From assembly GCA_965601825.1 (NCBI GenBank), contig OZ271839.1, positions 3,100,001-3,164,000 of the forward strand: 64,000 bases of DNA. Reading direction: 5' to 3'. Below the pieces are notes generated by a model, which saw only the letters and a program-made list of their open reading frames with translations, did no database searches and had not been told where the DNA came from. Position numbers and translations under genes: made by a program. Below, piece after piece: positions 44,628-53,555 of the stretch. This DNA is from HXMU1420-13 sp965601825 (GTDB taxonomy: Bacteria; Bacteroidota; Rhodothermia; Balneolales; Balneolaceae). Positions within the stretch are counted from its first letter, which is position 1. Each line of letters starts with the position of its first letter.

Positions 44628-45166
44628 TGAAAAAAGTTTGTGTGTATTGTGGATCTCGTATTCCTGAAGATCCTGAAATTGTTGAAATCGCGAAGAGAAT
44701 AGGAGCAGCTTTTGCTGACGAAAACATTCACCTTGTATATGGAGGTGGTAAAGTTGGCGTGATGGGAATTATTGCCGATGCATGTCTTGAGAAAGGTGGT
44801 CAGGTTACAGGTGTAATCCCAACAGCAATAAAAGATATGGAAGTGGCTCACACAGAATTAACTGAATTGCATGAAACTCAGGATATGCATACTAGAAAAG
44901 CTTTAATGGAGACATTATCAGATGCTTTTCTTGTACTTCCGGGAGGATTTGGAACCTTAGACGAGTTTTTCGAAATACTTACCTGGCGACAACTTGGTTT
45001 CCATAATAAACCTATCATTCTGGTAAATATTAATGGTTATTTTGACGGATTAATGCAGTTTGTAGAAAATGGACTCAAACAAAATTTTCTTCGCCCAAGA
45101 GCACTCAATTTATTTGAAGTAGTTTCAAATTTTGATGACTGCATGGAAATGATACGATCTTACTAA
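44627..45166 (+). CDS. LOG-family (TIGR00730) Rossmann-fold protein
   Basis: 179 residues starting in the overlap TAATG with the desulfurase. Family signatures: VCVYCGSRIPEDPE, LVYGGGKVGVMG, and the PGGFGTLDEFFEILTWRQLG motif (PGGxGTxxE), as in LONELY GUY cytokinin-nucleoside phosphoribohydrolases. Bacterial members cleave nucleotide 5'-monophosphates at the N-glycosidic bond; the true substrate here is unknown. Co-transcription with a desulfurase is by position only. Confidence 0.93.
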   Translation: MKKVCVYCGSRIPEDPEIVEIAKRIGAAFADENIHLVYGGGKVGVMGIIADACLEKGGQVTGVIPTAIKDMEVAHTELTELHETQDMHTRKALMETLSDAFLVLPGGFGTLDEFFEILTWRQLGFHNKPIILVNINGYFDGLMQFVENGLKQNFLRPRALNLFEVVSNFDDCMEMIRSY

Positions 45167-45179
45167 AGGTTTGGTCAGC

Positions 45180-45605
45180 ATGAATAAAATCCAATTATTA
45201 AGCATAGCTTTTATGCTCATTGCCATGATATCATCGACAAATAAAACAACTGAAATACAGTCTATTGAGAATCCACTTCCGGAGTGCCCGGATTCACCGA
45301 ATTGTGAACGAACCCAACAGACTTTTCAAATGGATTCTGCTACTGTTTTGAATCTTGCAGATCAAACATTGAGAGTCATGAATGCAGAAACCGTTGAGTG
45401 GAATGAGGAAACCAAAGAAATACATGCCGTTTTTAAAATACCTGTTTTTGGCTGGCGTGATGATGTCCATATTGCAGCCAAATCAATGGGTGAAGAAACC
45501 ATCTTATACATCAGAAGCGCCAGCAGAGAGGGCTATTCAGATCTGGGCGTAAATAAACGCCGTGTTAATAAATTTTTTAGACAATTCAATAATCTTAACT
45601 CCTAA
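45180..45605 (+). CDS. DUF1499 secreted protein
   Basis: 141 residues from ATG 45180 (AAGG 10 bases upstream; a TTG at 45171 adds three residues). Hydrophobic N-terminus IQLLSIAFMLIAMISS, then DUF1499: NPLPECPDSPNCERTQQTF with the CPDSPNC pair, FKIPVFGWRDDVHIAA and IRSASREGYSDLGVNKRRV. The C-x-x-S-P-N-C pattern is invariant in the family. A periplasmic or anchored protein of unknown activity. Likely in the same transcript as LOG (13 bp gap). Confidence 0.9.
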   Translation: MNKIQLLSIAFMLIAMISSTNKTTEIQSIENPLPECPDSPNCERTQQTFQMDSATVLNLADQTLRVMNAETVEWNEETKEIHAVFKIPVFGWRDDVHIAAKSMGEETILYIRSASREGYSDLGVNKRRVNKFFRQFNNLNS

Positions 45606-45612
45606 TATAACT

Positions 45613-45987
45613 ATGAAAAATTTGACCTTATCCCTTGGTATGTTACTCATCATACTTGGATTTGCATCTTATTTTGGAAGCGGTAGAGAAAGCTTCACCG
45701 CTATGATTCCAGCCTTCTTCGGGTTGATATTCGTAATTTTTGGTGCTCTTGCAGCAGTAGAAAAAATTAAAAAGCATGTAATGCATGCAGCTGTTGGTTT
45801 TGCAGTATTATCACTCGCAGGTACATTCAGTGGCATACTAGGCTTATTCACCATTATTTCTGGTGGTGATGTTGAACGACCATTAGCTACATATTCACAA
45901 TCAGCAATGTTTTTTATGTGCTTGGTTTACATCATAGCTGCAATTAAATCATTCCGTGAAGCACGAAAAGCAGCTGCTGCTGAATAA
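45613..45987 (+). CDS. Small four-helix membrane protein
   Basis: 124 residues from MKNLTLSLGMLL. Four membrane segments (LGMLLIILGFASYF, MIPAFFGLIFVIFGALAAVE, HAAVGFAVLSLAGTFSGILGL and AMFFMCLVYIIAAIKSF) with a basic end. It resembles the uncharacterised bacterial family of four-helix proteins with GxxRESFTAMIPAFFGL-type first loops. No enzyme residue is visible. Starts 7 bp after the DUF1499 stop, so probably co-transcribed. An upstream ATG at 45562 lies within DUF1499 and gives a non-hydrophobic start, so it was not used. Confidence 0.8.
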   Translation: MKNLTLSLGMLLIILGFASYFGSGRESFTAMIPAFFGLIFVIFGALAAVEKIKKHVMHAAVGFAVLSLAGTFSGILGLFTIISGGDVERPLATYSQSAMFFMCLVYIIAAIKSFREARKAAAAE

Positions 45988-46004
45988 TCGCTTAGTTACG
46001 TGTA

Positions 46005-46140
46005 TTGTCTTCACGAGGAGATCAAATCCTTATATTCAAGACTAAAAAGTAATTCGACGAAGCGATCTCATATTGAAAGATTGCTTCGTCGTTAAATAAA
46101 GAAGCGCGAGTTATGATTACCTAATCTCCTCGCAATGACT
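46005..46140. repeat. Dispersed palindromic repeat of the GTCATTGCGAGGAG type
   Basis: A nested inverted repeat in the 160-bp gap between convergent genes. Outer arms: GTCTTCACGAGGAGAT (46007-46022) against ATCTCCTCGCAATGAC (46124-46139; its reverse complement is GTCATTGCGAGGAGAT, 3 mismatches). Inner arms: CGACGAAGCGATCT (46055-46068) with AGATTGCTTCGTCG (46078-46091), a 14-bp stem with one wobble and a 9-base loop. The wording matches repeats scattered in many bacterial genomes; it has no coding capacity. Confidence 0.82.
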
Positions 46141-46147
46141 CGAATTC

Positions 46148-48031
46148 CTAAGCAGCGTCTTCTTTAAAGATATCTGCAATTTCATCTGCATATTTCTCAG
46201 ATATCACACGACGTTTCACTTTAAGTGTTGGCGTTATTTCACCTGTCTCAACTGTAAATTCGTTTGCTAACAAGCGAAAATCTCTGATCTTTTCATGTGA
46301 TGCCAACTCTTTAGAAAATGCTCGCATCTCTTTTTTGAAAACACCAATCACAGATTCCTCTTTAATTAGTTTAGCAGGATCTCTTTCATCGATTCCGTTG
46401 TCTTTTGCAAACTTCTGGATGGCTTCAAAATCAGGTACAATTAATGCTGCCATAAAGTTTTGAGCTTCACCAACAACTACTAATTGATCAACCCACTTAC
46501 TGGTTTTCAGTTTGTCTTCGATTGGACCCGGATAAATATTCTTACCTCCTGCATTTACAATCATGTGCTTAATACGATCTGTAATTTGTAGGTTTCCATC
46601 CACAAAACGACCAACATCTCCGGTATGAAGCCAACCGTCATCGTCAATCATTTCTTTGGTGGCTTCCTCATTCTTCCAATAACCAAGCATTGTGTTTGGC
46701 CCTTTATTAAGGATTTCACCTGCTTTACTTGTTAATCCAGTCGGATAGTCTTCACCACTAATTTCGGCGATGATTTCTCCGGTTTCTAAATCCTGAATCC
46801 CAACAGTTACACCAGGAATTACCTGACCAACAACTCCAACAACTTCATTTCCCGGTTTATTAGCAGCCATTACGGGAGAGGTTTCTGTTAGTCCATAACC
46901 CTGAAGAATAGTTAGGCCAGCACAGCGGAAAAATAAATCAATATCTGGAGGTAAAGCCGCACCACCCGATACAAAGAGTCGAATTTCGCCACCTGTTCTT
47001 TGTTTTAACTTGTCGAAAACCAATCGGTCTGCAATAACTTTTTGGAATGAGACTAGACCTCTTTTCCCCTCAGAATATTTTCGACCTACTTCTACAGCCC
47101 AATTGAAAATTGCTTTTTTTGTATCACTACCCTCCTCAACTGATTTAATAATCAGATTATAAATCTTCTCAAAAAGTCTTGGAACACTCACCATAACCGT
47201 CGGTTTTACCTCCGGCATGTTTTTAGAGACCGTATCTACACTTTCAGCGTAATAGATTTCCGCTCCGCAAGAGATGATGGCATAATATCCTCCTGTTCTT
47301 TCGAAAGAATGGCAAAGTGGTAAAAAGGATAACGAGCGATCTTTTTCATCCCAATAAATATGCTGAGTTGCCGATTTCACATTACTTACAATATTATTGT
47401 GAGTAAGCATCGCCCCTTTCGGGTTACCTGTAGTTCCTGAAGTATAAATCAGGGTTGCAATATCTTCAGGTTCTACTTTATTGGAATACTTCGCTATTGT
47501 CTCCTTGTGTTTTGGATACAACTTGGCTCCTTCATCCAGCACATCCTGGAATAGACTCACATACTCATGTTCTATCAGAGACTTCACTTTAGGTTCATCG
47601 AAAGCAACAATCTCGATGAGGTCTTCGCAATTTTCGTACACCTCAACTGCTTTCTTGAGTTGAATACCTGTAGAAACGAAGAAAATCTTTGTATCTGAAT
47701 CCTTTAGTATGTACTCGCACTGAGTTGGTGGCAATGTGGTATACAAAGAAACATTTATACCACCGATCAATTGAATCGCTAAATCAACTACGGCCCATTC
47801 GTAGCGATTCTCGCTCAAGATCCCAACACGATCACCATGTTTTACACCATGCTCAACCAGATACGCTGCCATCGACTGGACATCATCTACAACCTGATCC
47901 CAGTAAACAGGTTCAAAACTCCCTTTTGGATTTAACTTATGGTGAAATGCTGCTTTTTGCTGACCAACATATTTTTTTGATAGATTTTTGAATAACTCTG
48001 TCAGAGTTTCAAAGGGTACAATTATTGGCAT
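46148..48031 (-). CDS. Long-chain acyl-CoA synthetase (AMP-forming)
   Basis: 627 residues of the ANL superfamily. It activates fatty acids to acyl-CoA with ATP and CoA. Motifs: YTSGTTGNPKGAMLTHNN, LQGYGLTETSPVMAANKPGN, the hinge GWLHTGDVGRF and the C-terminal Lys region TPTLKVKRRVI. The long insert and the N-terminal LSENRYEWAVVDLAIQLIGG fit the FAA/FadD15 long-chain type and not short-chain acyl ligases. Membrane-associated peripheral enzyme. A single gene divergent from the Fur-family gene. Confidence 0.93.
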   Translation of the reverse strand: MPIIVPFETLTELFKNLSKKYVGQQKAAFHHKLNPKGSFEPVYWDQVVDDVQSMAAYLVEHGVKHGDRVGILSENRYEWAVVDLAIQLIGGINVSLYTTLPPTQCEYILKDSDTKIFFVSTGIQLKKAVEVYENCEDLIEIVAFDEPKVKSLIEHEYVSLFQDVLDEGAKLYPKHKETIAKYSNKVEPEDIATLIYTSGTTGNPKGAMLTHNNIVSNVKSATQHIYWDEKDRSLSFLPLCHSFERTGGYYAIISCGAEIYYAESVDTVSKNMPEVKPTVMVSVPRLFEKIYNLIIKSVEEGSDTKKAIFNWAVEVGRKYSEGKRGLVSFQKVIADRLVFDKLKQRTGGEIRLFVSGGAALPPDIDLFFRCAGLTILQGYGLTETSPVMAANKPGNEVVGVVGQVIPGVTVGIQDLETGEIIAEISGEDYPTGLTSKAGEILNKGPNTMLGYWKNEEATKEMIDDDGWLHTGDVGRFVDGNLQITDRIKHMIVNAGGKNIYPGPIEDKLKTSKWVDQLVVVGEAQNFMAALIVPDFEAIQKFAKDNGIDERDPAKLIKEESVIGVFKKEMRAFSKELASHEKIRDFRLLANEFTVETGEITPTLKVKRRVISEKYADEIADIFKEDAA

Positions 48032-48097
48032 TTTAGTGATGTGTGTTTATTCCGAATTCCGGTTTGAATATAATACTCTTAAATGCAAAAGCACGAG

Positions 48098-48129
48098 TTT
48101 CAAAACCTATACAACAAGTCGTATATTTG
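48098..48129 (+). promoter_or_regulatory. Likely promoter of the Fur-family gene
   Basis: TATATTTG at 48122-48129 matches TAnnTTTG, with TTTC (one mismatch to TTTG) 20 bases upstream. Transcription would begin about 12 bases before the ATG at 48148, a nearly leaderless message. Confidence 0.45.
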
Positions 48130-48147
48130 TAAAAAAATTCCAAACAG

Positions 48148-48648
48148 ATGGCACATCCCGCACACGAAGATACAATAGAGCTAGTTAAAGAGATTTTCAG
48201 ATCCTATTTGAAAGAAGGAAATCAACGCCAAACCCCGGAGCGTTTTATGGTTTTGGAAGAAATCTATCGTGCTGATGGTCATTTTGATGCGGATGATATT
48301 TTCTTCAGAATGCAGGAAGGCGGCACACGTGTAAGCCGCGCAACGGTTTACAACACCTTAGATCTTTTGGTTGAATGCGGATTAGTTCAACGCCAGCAGT
48401 TTGGGAAAAGCCAATATTACTACGAACGTGCTTATGCCTACCAGCAGCATGATCACATTATTTGTAACGAATGTGGACATGTAATGGAGTTTTGTGATCC
48501 ACGAATTGGGGAAATCCAAGACCTAATAGGCAAGATTCATGGGATGAAAATTGACTCTCATTCGCTCCACTTTTACGGAACTTGCCAGGACACTGAAACC
48601 TGCGAGCATAGAAAAGCTAACACCGGAAAAAAAGATTTAGTGAAGTAA
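48148..48648 (+). CDS. Fur-family metalloregulator
   Basis: 166 residues. The winged helix occupies about residues 15-90: RQTPERFMVLEEIYRADGHFDADDIF and the recognition helix RVSRATVYNTLDLLVECGL. The C-terminal domain carries the metal site HDHIICNECGHVMEFCD (with CNEC), HSLHFYGTC and CEHRK, giving four to five Cys able to bind structural Zn. Which member (Fur, Zur, PerR) cannot be decided; the QHDHIIC-CGHVMEF pattern fits Fur best. It acts as a dimeric DNA-binding repressor, possibly autoregulated. Confidence 0.92.
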   Translation: MAHPAHEDTIELVKEIFRSYLKEGNQRQTPERFMVLEEIYRADGHFDADDIFFRMQEGGTRVSRATVYNTLDLLVECGLVQRQQFGKSQYYYERAYAYQQHDHIICNECGHVMEFCDPRIGEIQDLIGKIHGMKIDSHSLHFYGTCQDTETCEHRKANTGKKDLVK

Positions 48649-48652
48649 ATTC

Positions 48653-48728
48653 GGTCAGTGGTCAGTGGTCAGTGGTCAGTGGTCAGTGGTCAGTGGTCAG
48701 TGGTCAGTGGTCAGTGGTCAGTGGTCAG
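48653..48728 (+). repeat. 7-bp tandem repeat, (GGTCAGT)10 plus a partial unit
   Basis: Ten perfect copies of GGTCAGT (48653-48722), then GGTCAG. It begins 5 bases after the Fur stop codon and sits in a 117-bp gap before the ftsX end. The next bases (CTGTTCACTGTTAACTGTCA) continue a looser rhythm. A length-variable intergenic repeat; no coding function, although a spurious frame runs through it. Confidence 0.95.
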
Positions 48729-48765
48729 AGAAGATGATACCTGAAAAACTGTTCACTGTTAACTG

Positions 48766-49650
48766 TCATCCCGAAATATACGTCTCTTCGATAAACTTAC
48801 GAGCTGCAATTCTACTACCGATCCATCCCATCAAAATGGAAAGACTAAACATGGCTGTTACCAAGAAGTACCAACGACCAAATGGCCACCCAAAAATCCC
48901 CATTTCAGGTAGATAAAGAGGCAACACAAATTCGAAGATTAGGAAAATCAATCCAACAGAGAATATTCCTGCCAACACCCCTTGAAGAATACCTTCCACT
49001 ATAAACGGACTGCGAATAAAGCCATTTGTAGCCCCCACCAACTTCATTGCACGGATAAGCTCGCGCTTAGCATAAATAGTAAGACGAATGGTGTTATACA
49101 CTAAAATCACGGCTGCAAGAAGAATCAGAATTCCAATACCGGCACCAATTAGAGTGAAGAGATTCAAGTTCGATTCCATTACTCGAAGCAATCCTTCGTT
49201 GTATTTAATTTCATCCACACCTCTTTGATTGATGATGGTACTCACAAAGGTTGAAATCTGATCAACACCGGCTTCGGTATCAACTTTAACTTTAAATGAC
49301 GCCGGTAGAAAATTCAGATCAACTAGTTCTTCAACACCGGGACCGAATTCCTCTTTCATTATCGCAGAGGCGCTATCTTTTGAGATATAGACTACTTCAA
49401 GTACAAGCTCATTACTTTCCAATGAATTTTGAACAGCTCGCGTTGTCTCCTCATCCACATCAAAGAGAAATACTTCCACTTCAATAAGATCCTTGAACGA
49501 CATTGCCTGGATATAAATGTTGTAGGATACTCTGGATAGTATTCCGAGTAATAAAATGGCAACAAACAAAGAGAAAATGGAAGTTGTAGCAGCTAATTTT
49601 GCGCGTTTTATGCCTGCAAAGCCTTCTTTGATGATATATGATAAATTCAT
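48766..49650 (-). CDS. ftsX: Cell division protein FtsX
   Basis: 294 residues. An N-terminal membrane helix (TSIFSLFVAILLLGIL), a periplasmic domain with LIEVEVFLFDVDEETT and the segment SASAIMKEEFGPGVEEL, then three membrane segments with KRELIRAMKLVGATNGFIRSPF between the first two of them. That coupling loop and topology are those of FtsX, which with the ATPase FtsE regulates peptidoglycan hydrolases at the septum. ftsE is not next to it. It follows the receptor-like gene by 2 bp and belongs to a cinA-receptor-ftsX run. Confidence 0.92.
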   Translation of the reverse strand: MNLSYIIKEGFAGIKRAKLAATTSIFSLFVAILLLGILSRVSYNIYIQAMSFKDLIEVEVFLFDVDEETTRAVQNSLESNELVLEVVYISKDSASAIMKEEFGPGVEELVDLNFLPASFKVKVDTEAGVDQISTFVSTIINQRGVDEIKYNEGLLRVMESNLNLFTLIGAGIGILILLAAVILVYNTIRLTIYAKRELIRAMKLVGATNGFIRSPFIVEGILQGVLAGIFSVGLIFLIFEFVLPLYLPEMGIFGWPFGRWYFLVTAMFSLSILMGWIGSRIAARKFIEETYISG

Positions 49651-49652
49651 TC

Positions 49653-51584
49653 TTAATTTCTGAATTGTGCCCGAATTCCTACAATCAGTCGCCTTCCGGG
49701 CATAGGTAACGTAGCCGCTTCAAAGTACCCTGCTTGTCCATATCCGTCAAGTAAATTTTCCCATCTAATTAAAACCATCATCGATCGAACTCGGGCTGAT
49801 AGTTCTGTATCCATTCTGAAAAATGCCGGTATATCAGCTTCATCTAATGCGGCCGTTTCCCAGTATTGAAGTTCAGTATTAAATAATCTCGATCGATATG
49901 GAATTGGACTCAGAGTTGTTCGAATGCCGAGCTTAATAAAAGCAGCCCGATCAAATACATAACCTTTCACAAAAGCGTTATTTCTGAACCAAAGCTTACG
50001 ATCCGGTTTGTTATTTAAATCAAGCACATTTGTAGGTTCTTCGGCAGTTATTGCATGAGCGGTTGCTGAGCTTTCAAATTGAAATCGATTGTTCTCAAAC
50101 TTCCCAAAAACAGTACCCGAAATAATAGGATAGGATGTACTATTCACGAAAAGACTATCAGTTCCAATGAAAACATCATTATCAATAACCAAATAACGTC
50201 CTGATAAGCCGACTTTAAAATATTCACCAAAGTGTGTGTTTAAATCTCCAGATACACTTACTCCCGTTGAATTTTCCAGATTCGAGTTCCCATTAAATGC
50301 ATCCGATCTCCAATACATCTGTTGAATCGTAGGAATTTTTGAAAATAACCCGATATTCAGATTGAATGAGCTTTTTGAATTATTGAATTGAAAACCAAAG
50401 TCTGAGATATAACCGGTGTTATCATCCGTTCGATAATCAACTTGGTTTCTAGAATAGATCGATAATTGTTCGGTTATATTGAGAGAGGCATCAAATCCAA
50501 GTTGTGCAATTTCCCAGCCTGACTTTGAAAAGTTTCTGTTTTCTTTTGCCTTAAATCGATTAAAAGAAAGATCACCTCTAAATGAAAAATTGTCTGCATT
50601 TCTATTTATAAAACCGGAAATGGCTTGCATTCTGATATCCCAATTTAGTGTATCGGCACTGTATGGCAACCTGAAATCATTTTTCGACTGATCTAATTCT
50701 ATCCCCCAACTTTCTTCGGATAGGGAATCTATTCTTGAATAAAGTCCGATTTTGGTATCACGGCGCAGATGATCCGACTCCCGATTAGATACATTAGGCT
50801 GAGTTGCAAATTCATCGAATGCAAAAACCTGAGAATCAGGGACAACATATCCAAAAGGTTCTTCTCTATTGAATTCATTTCTAATGATCAATCCACGAAG
50901 TTGCAGATTTTGATTCAGATAATGATAGCCTTTGAACAGTATCTGACTTCCCTGCACATCATTTTCCCTAAAGTTGCCTCCATCTCTACGATCCCAAAAC
51001 GAAATTTCAGCATTTGTTCTCTCCTTAAAATTTTGAGCAACCATAAATTCCAGGTTCCGATATCCATAGGCAGCTTCATCAAAATTCAGATAACTTAAAG
51101 GTTCAACTAGATAGAAATCACGAGATCGAATATTGGTTGAATACACAGAACCTTTCGTCTCCGTCATAAAACCAACTCTATTAGCCGGTATATGATTGTA
51201 ATTCACAAATCCTGTTAACGGATTATTTAAGGAAACACCATTTAAACTGACAAATTGTTCACTAGGAGCATATCCATCTAATTCGAATGCATCTAACCTA
51301 CCAATGGTACCTTGTCTGTAAGGAACCACATCATGCCTGTATGCGAAAAAATCGCCCCAATTTGGCCAAATTTCCCAACGCAACAGACTGTCATTTGTCA
51401 CTGAATAATGGCCAATCTCAACAGCATTTTTCCAGGGTGTAATTAATTCAGCTTCAGCTTTAGTGGTATCCGATCCGGCTAATTGAGGTCTAGTTCCATA
51501 ATCGACAGGTGGTCTTTGAGCCAGGAGACTTCCACTGCTTAAAATAGCTATAACCGCAATGAGTAGATTGATATGGATTTTCAA
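49653..51584 (-). CDS. TonB-receptor-like outer-membrane beta-barrel protein
   Basis: 643 residues with a signal peptide (NLLIAVIAILSSGSLLAQ). A plug-like stretch (RLDAFELDGYAPSEQFVSLNGVSLNNPLTG) and a series of amphipathic strands follow, ending in an aromatic-flanked final strand LIVGIRAQFRN. It lacks the N-terminal carboxypeptidase-like domain, so it looks like a short TonB-dependent receptor or related porin. Substrate unknown. Its start overlaps the cinA stop by 4 bp and ftsX follows 2 bp on, an odd position for a receptor. Confidence 0.8.
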   Translation of the reverse strand: MKIHINLLIAVIAILSSGSLLAQRPPVDYGTRPQLAGSDTTKAEAELITPWKNAVEIGHYSVTNDSLLRWEIWPNWGDFFAYRHDVVPYRQGTIGRLDAFELDGYAPSEQFVSLNGVSLNNPLTGFVNYNHIPANRVGFMTETKGSVYSTNIRSRDFYLVEPLSYLNFDEAAYGYRNLEFMVAQNFKERTNAEISFWDRRDGGNFRENDVQGSQILFKGYHYLNQNLQLRGLIIRNEFNREEPFGYVVPDSQVFAFDEFATQPNVSNRESDHLRRDTKIGLYSRIDSLSEESWGIELDQSKNDFRLPYSADTLNWDIRMQAISGFINRNADNFSFRGDLSFNRFKAKENRNFSKSGWEIAQLGFDASLNITEQLSIYSRNQVDYRTDDNTGYISDFGFQFNNSKSSFNLNIGLFSKIPTIQQMYWRSDAFNGNSNLENSTGVSVSGDLNTHFGEYFKVGLSGRYLVIDNDVFIGTDSLFVNSTSYPIISGTVFGKFENNRFQFESSATAHAITAEEPTNVLDLNNKPDRKLWFRNNAFVKGYVFDRAAFIKLGIRTTLSPIPYRSRLFNTELQYWETAALDEADIPAFFRMDTELSARVRSMMVLIRWENLLDGYGQAGYFEAATLPMPGRRLIVGIRAQFRN

Positions 51585-52867
51585 GCGAACTCTTTGGTTA
51601 GTGAATAGGGTAATTCATCAATGTCTAATAGCATCCTTCGAACAATTTCCAGAGCAACAATAGTTGTTCTTTGTTTATTTACCAGCCGATCTTTGGTAAA
51701 TAATGCTTTTACTGCAAAATGTTGCTCTTTGCTATAAAATCCAATCCAAACGGTCCCAACAGGTTTCTCCTCACTTCCACCACCGGGTCCGGCAACTCCT
51801 GTAGTAGAAATCCCAATATCAGAGTCGGTCGAGATTGCAACACCTTTAGCCATTTGCAAAGCAACCGGCTTACTAACTGCTCCAAACTCAATCAAATCAC
51901 TTTTTGAGACCCCTAACTGATTTTCTTTCACGGAATTTGAATAAGACACAATTCCACCCAATGCGTACTCGCTACTCCCGGGAATATCTGTGATAGTATT
52001 TGCGATTAGTCCACCTGTACAACTTTCAGCTGTCGCAATAGTTTTTTGCTGTTCAATTAAAATCTTACCTACTCTCTCACTCAAAGAATGATTTTTGTGA
52101 TCACCATAAATATACATTCCCGCTTTTTGGTGGATGTATTTAATCAATTTAGTAGTTCGCTCTTCCGCTTCTTCTCTTGTTGATCCTTTTCCGGTTATTC
52201 TTAGTGTTACCTGACCAAAAGAAGGAAGAAATGCCATAGAAACATGACTATTCAGATATTCTGATAAATCACCAAGCACATAATCAGCGAGAGTACTTTC
52301 ACCAATACCAGCTGTTTTTAAATACTCTGTATGAATGTATCCTATTCCATTGGATTGTTCTCTCAATTTAGAAGAAACCCTTCGTTGCATCAGGTATTTC
52401 ATTTCATATGGAACACCCGGCAATACAGCTAAAAAGCAATCATTTTCATGAAACCACATTCCCGGTGCTGTTCCAGCTTTATTGAAAAGAACTTCACAAT
52501 TTGACGGCACCATTGCCTGCCATGAGTTTGATTCAGAAAATGGAATATTGCGTGATTTGAATAACTCTTTGATATAGTTAAGCACCTCTTGGTTCTGGAC
52601 GAGTTCAACATCGAATAACTCTGCAATGGTTGTTTTGGTGATATCGTCATGAGTTGGGCCTAAACCTCCCGTTGTGATCACCAAATCAGATTCTTCCATA
52701 CTTTGCTGAACCGTTGATTTAATCAAATCATGTTCGTCAGATATTGTATGAACTCGAGTGACTTCTATTCCAAAATCATTCAAAAACTGCCCCATCCATG
52801 AGGCATTTGTATTAACGGTATCACCGATCAGTAGTTCATTCCCAATTGAGATAAGTTGTGCTTTCAT
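51581..52867 (-). CDS. cinA: CinA-type protein with MoCF and NMN amidase domains
   Basis: 428 residues from MKAQLISIGNELLIGDTVNTNASWMG. The N-terminal MoCF domain (about 1-170) contains TTGGLGPTHDDITK and the C-terminal PncC-type domain (about 260-415) has the TAESCTGGLIANTITDIPGSS motif and GVAGPGGGSEEKPVGTVWIGF. Known members hydrolyse NMN to nicotinate mononucleotide or ADP-ribose, a salvage/repair activity. A longer ATG (52885) precedes it, but the family starts at MKAQ. It heads the cinA-receptor-ftsX unit. Confidence 0.94.
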   Translation of the reverse strand: MKAQLISIGNELLIGDTVNTNASWMGQFLNDFGIEVTRVHTISDEHDLIKSTVQQSMEESDLVITTGGLGPTHDDITKTTIAELFDVELVQNQEVLNYIKELFKSRNIPFSESNSWQAMVPSNCEVLFNKAGTAPGMWFHENDCFLAVLPGVPYEMKYLMQRRVSSKLREQSNGIGYIHTEYLKTAGIGESTLADYVLGDLSEYLNSHVSMAFLPSFGQVTLRITGKGSTREEAEERTTKLIKYIHQKAGMYIYGDHKNHSLSERVGKILIEQQKTIATAESCTGGLIANTITDIPGSSEYALGGIVSYSNSVKENQLGVSKSDLIEFGAVSKPVALQMAKGVAISTDSDIGISTTGVAGPGGGSEEKPVGTVWIGFYSKEQHFAVKALFTKDRLVNKQRTTIVALEIVRRMLLDIDELPYSLTKEFA

Positions 52868-52967
52868 AGCTCCAAAATTCAGCATTCATTTTGGCAATGT
52901 CCACTTAATTCAAAATGATTAATACCTCTTGCAAATTATTGTCATTAAATAATTCCTATCTTCCGTG

Positions 52968-53555
52968 ATGCATCGACTCCCAAATATTCTTAGTGGCATT
53001 CGGATAATACTTGCGCCAATCTTTTTGGCACTGTTCTTTCAAGACGACTTTCTGATGAAAGCAATTGGATTAGCTGTATATATCGTTGCAGCCATCACCG
53101 ACTATTACGATGGTTATTTTGCACGAAAGTATAAGGTATATAGTGATTTTGGTGCGTTTTTAGATCCACTGGCTGATAAATTTCTAACCTTTAGTGGCTT
53201 CATTGTACTTCCTTTTATTGCTCTAGATCAATTTCCTTGGTGGGCAATTATTCTGATCATCATAAGAGATACCGTAATCACAGTTCTGCGTGTTTATATG
53301 AAAAGGAAGCATGTTCCTATGGTCACCAGATTTACGGCAAAGATTAAAACCACTATTCAAATGATTTTCCTATACCTCGGTCTTGCCATCGGTCTATTTC
53401 AAGGTGTAGATTTCTTCGCCGGCGCTTGGGTTGATTGGATTCTCAGCACCAATATCATGCTAATTCTGATGATCTTTGTTACTACGGTGACCGTCTATTC
53501 CGGCTTGGAATACTTATATGTGAATCGGGAAGTTTTTAAATCTCAACAACAATAA
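52968..53555 (+). CDS. pgsA: CDP-diacylglycerol--glycerol-3-phosphate phosphatidyltransferase
   Basis: 195 residues from ATG 52968 (GTG 52965 is the alternative and adds one residue). A membrane protein with about six helices carrying the CDP-alcohol phosphotransferase motif D-G-x2-A-R-x8-G-x3-D-x3-D in YYDGYFARKYKVYSDFGAFLDPLADK. It makes phosphatidylglycerol phosphate. pgpA, which removes the phosphate, starts within its stop codon, giving a consecutive PG pathway. The 5' side is 80-100 bp from cinA, divergent. Confidence 0.93.
   Translation: MHRLPNILSGIRIILAPIFLALFFQDDFLMKAIGLAVYIVAAITDYYDGYFARKYKVYSDFGAFLDPLADKFLTFSGFIVLPFIALDQFPWWAIILIIIRDTVITVLRVYMKRKHVPMVTRFTAKIKTTIQMIFLYLGLAIGLFQGVDFFAGAWVDWILSTNIMLILMIFVTTVTVYSGLEYLYVNREVFKSQQQ

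Noticed and set aside
48653..48728. A CRISPR-like array
   Set aside because: The unit is 7 bp with no spacers and no cas genes are near, so this is a plain tandem repeat.
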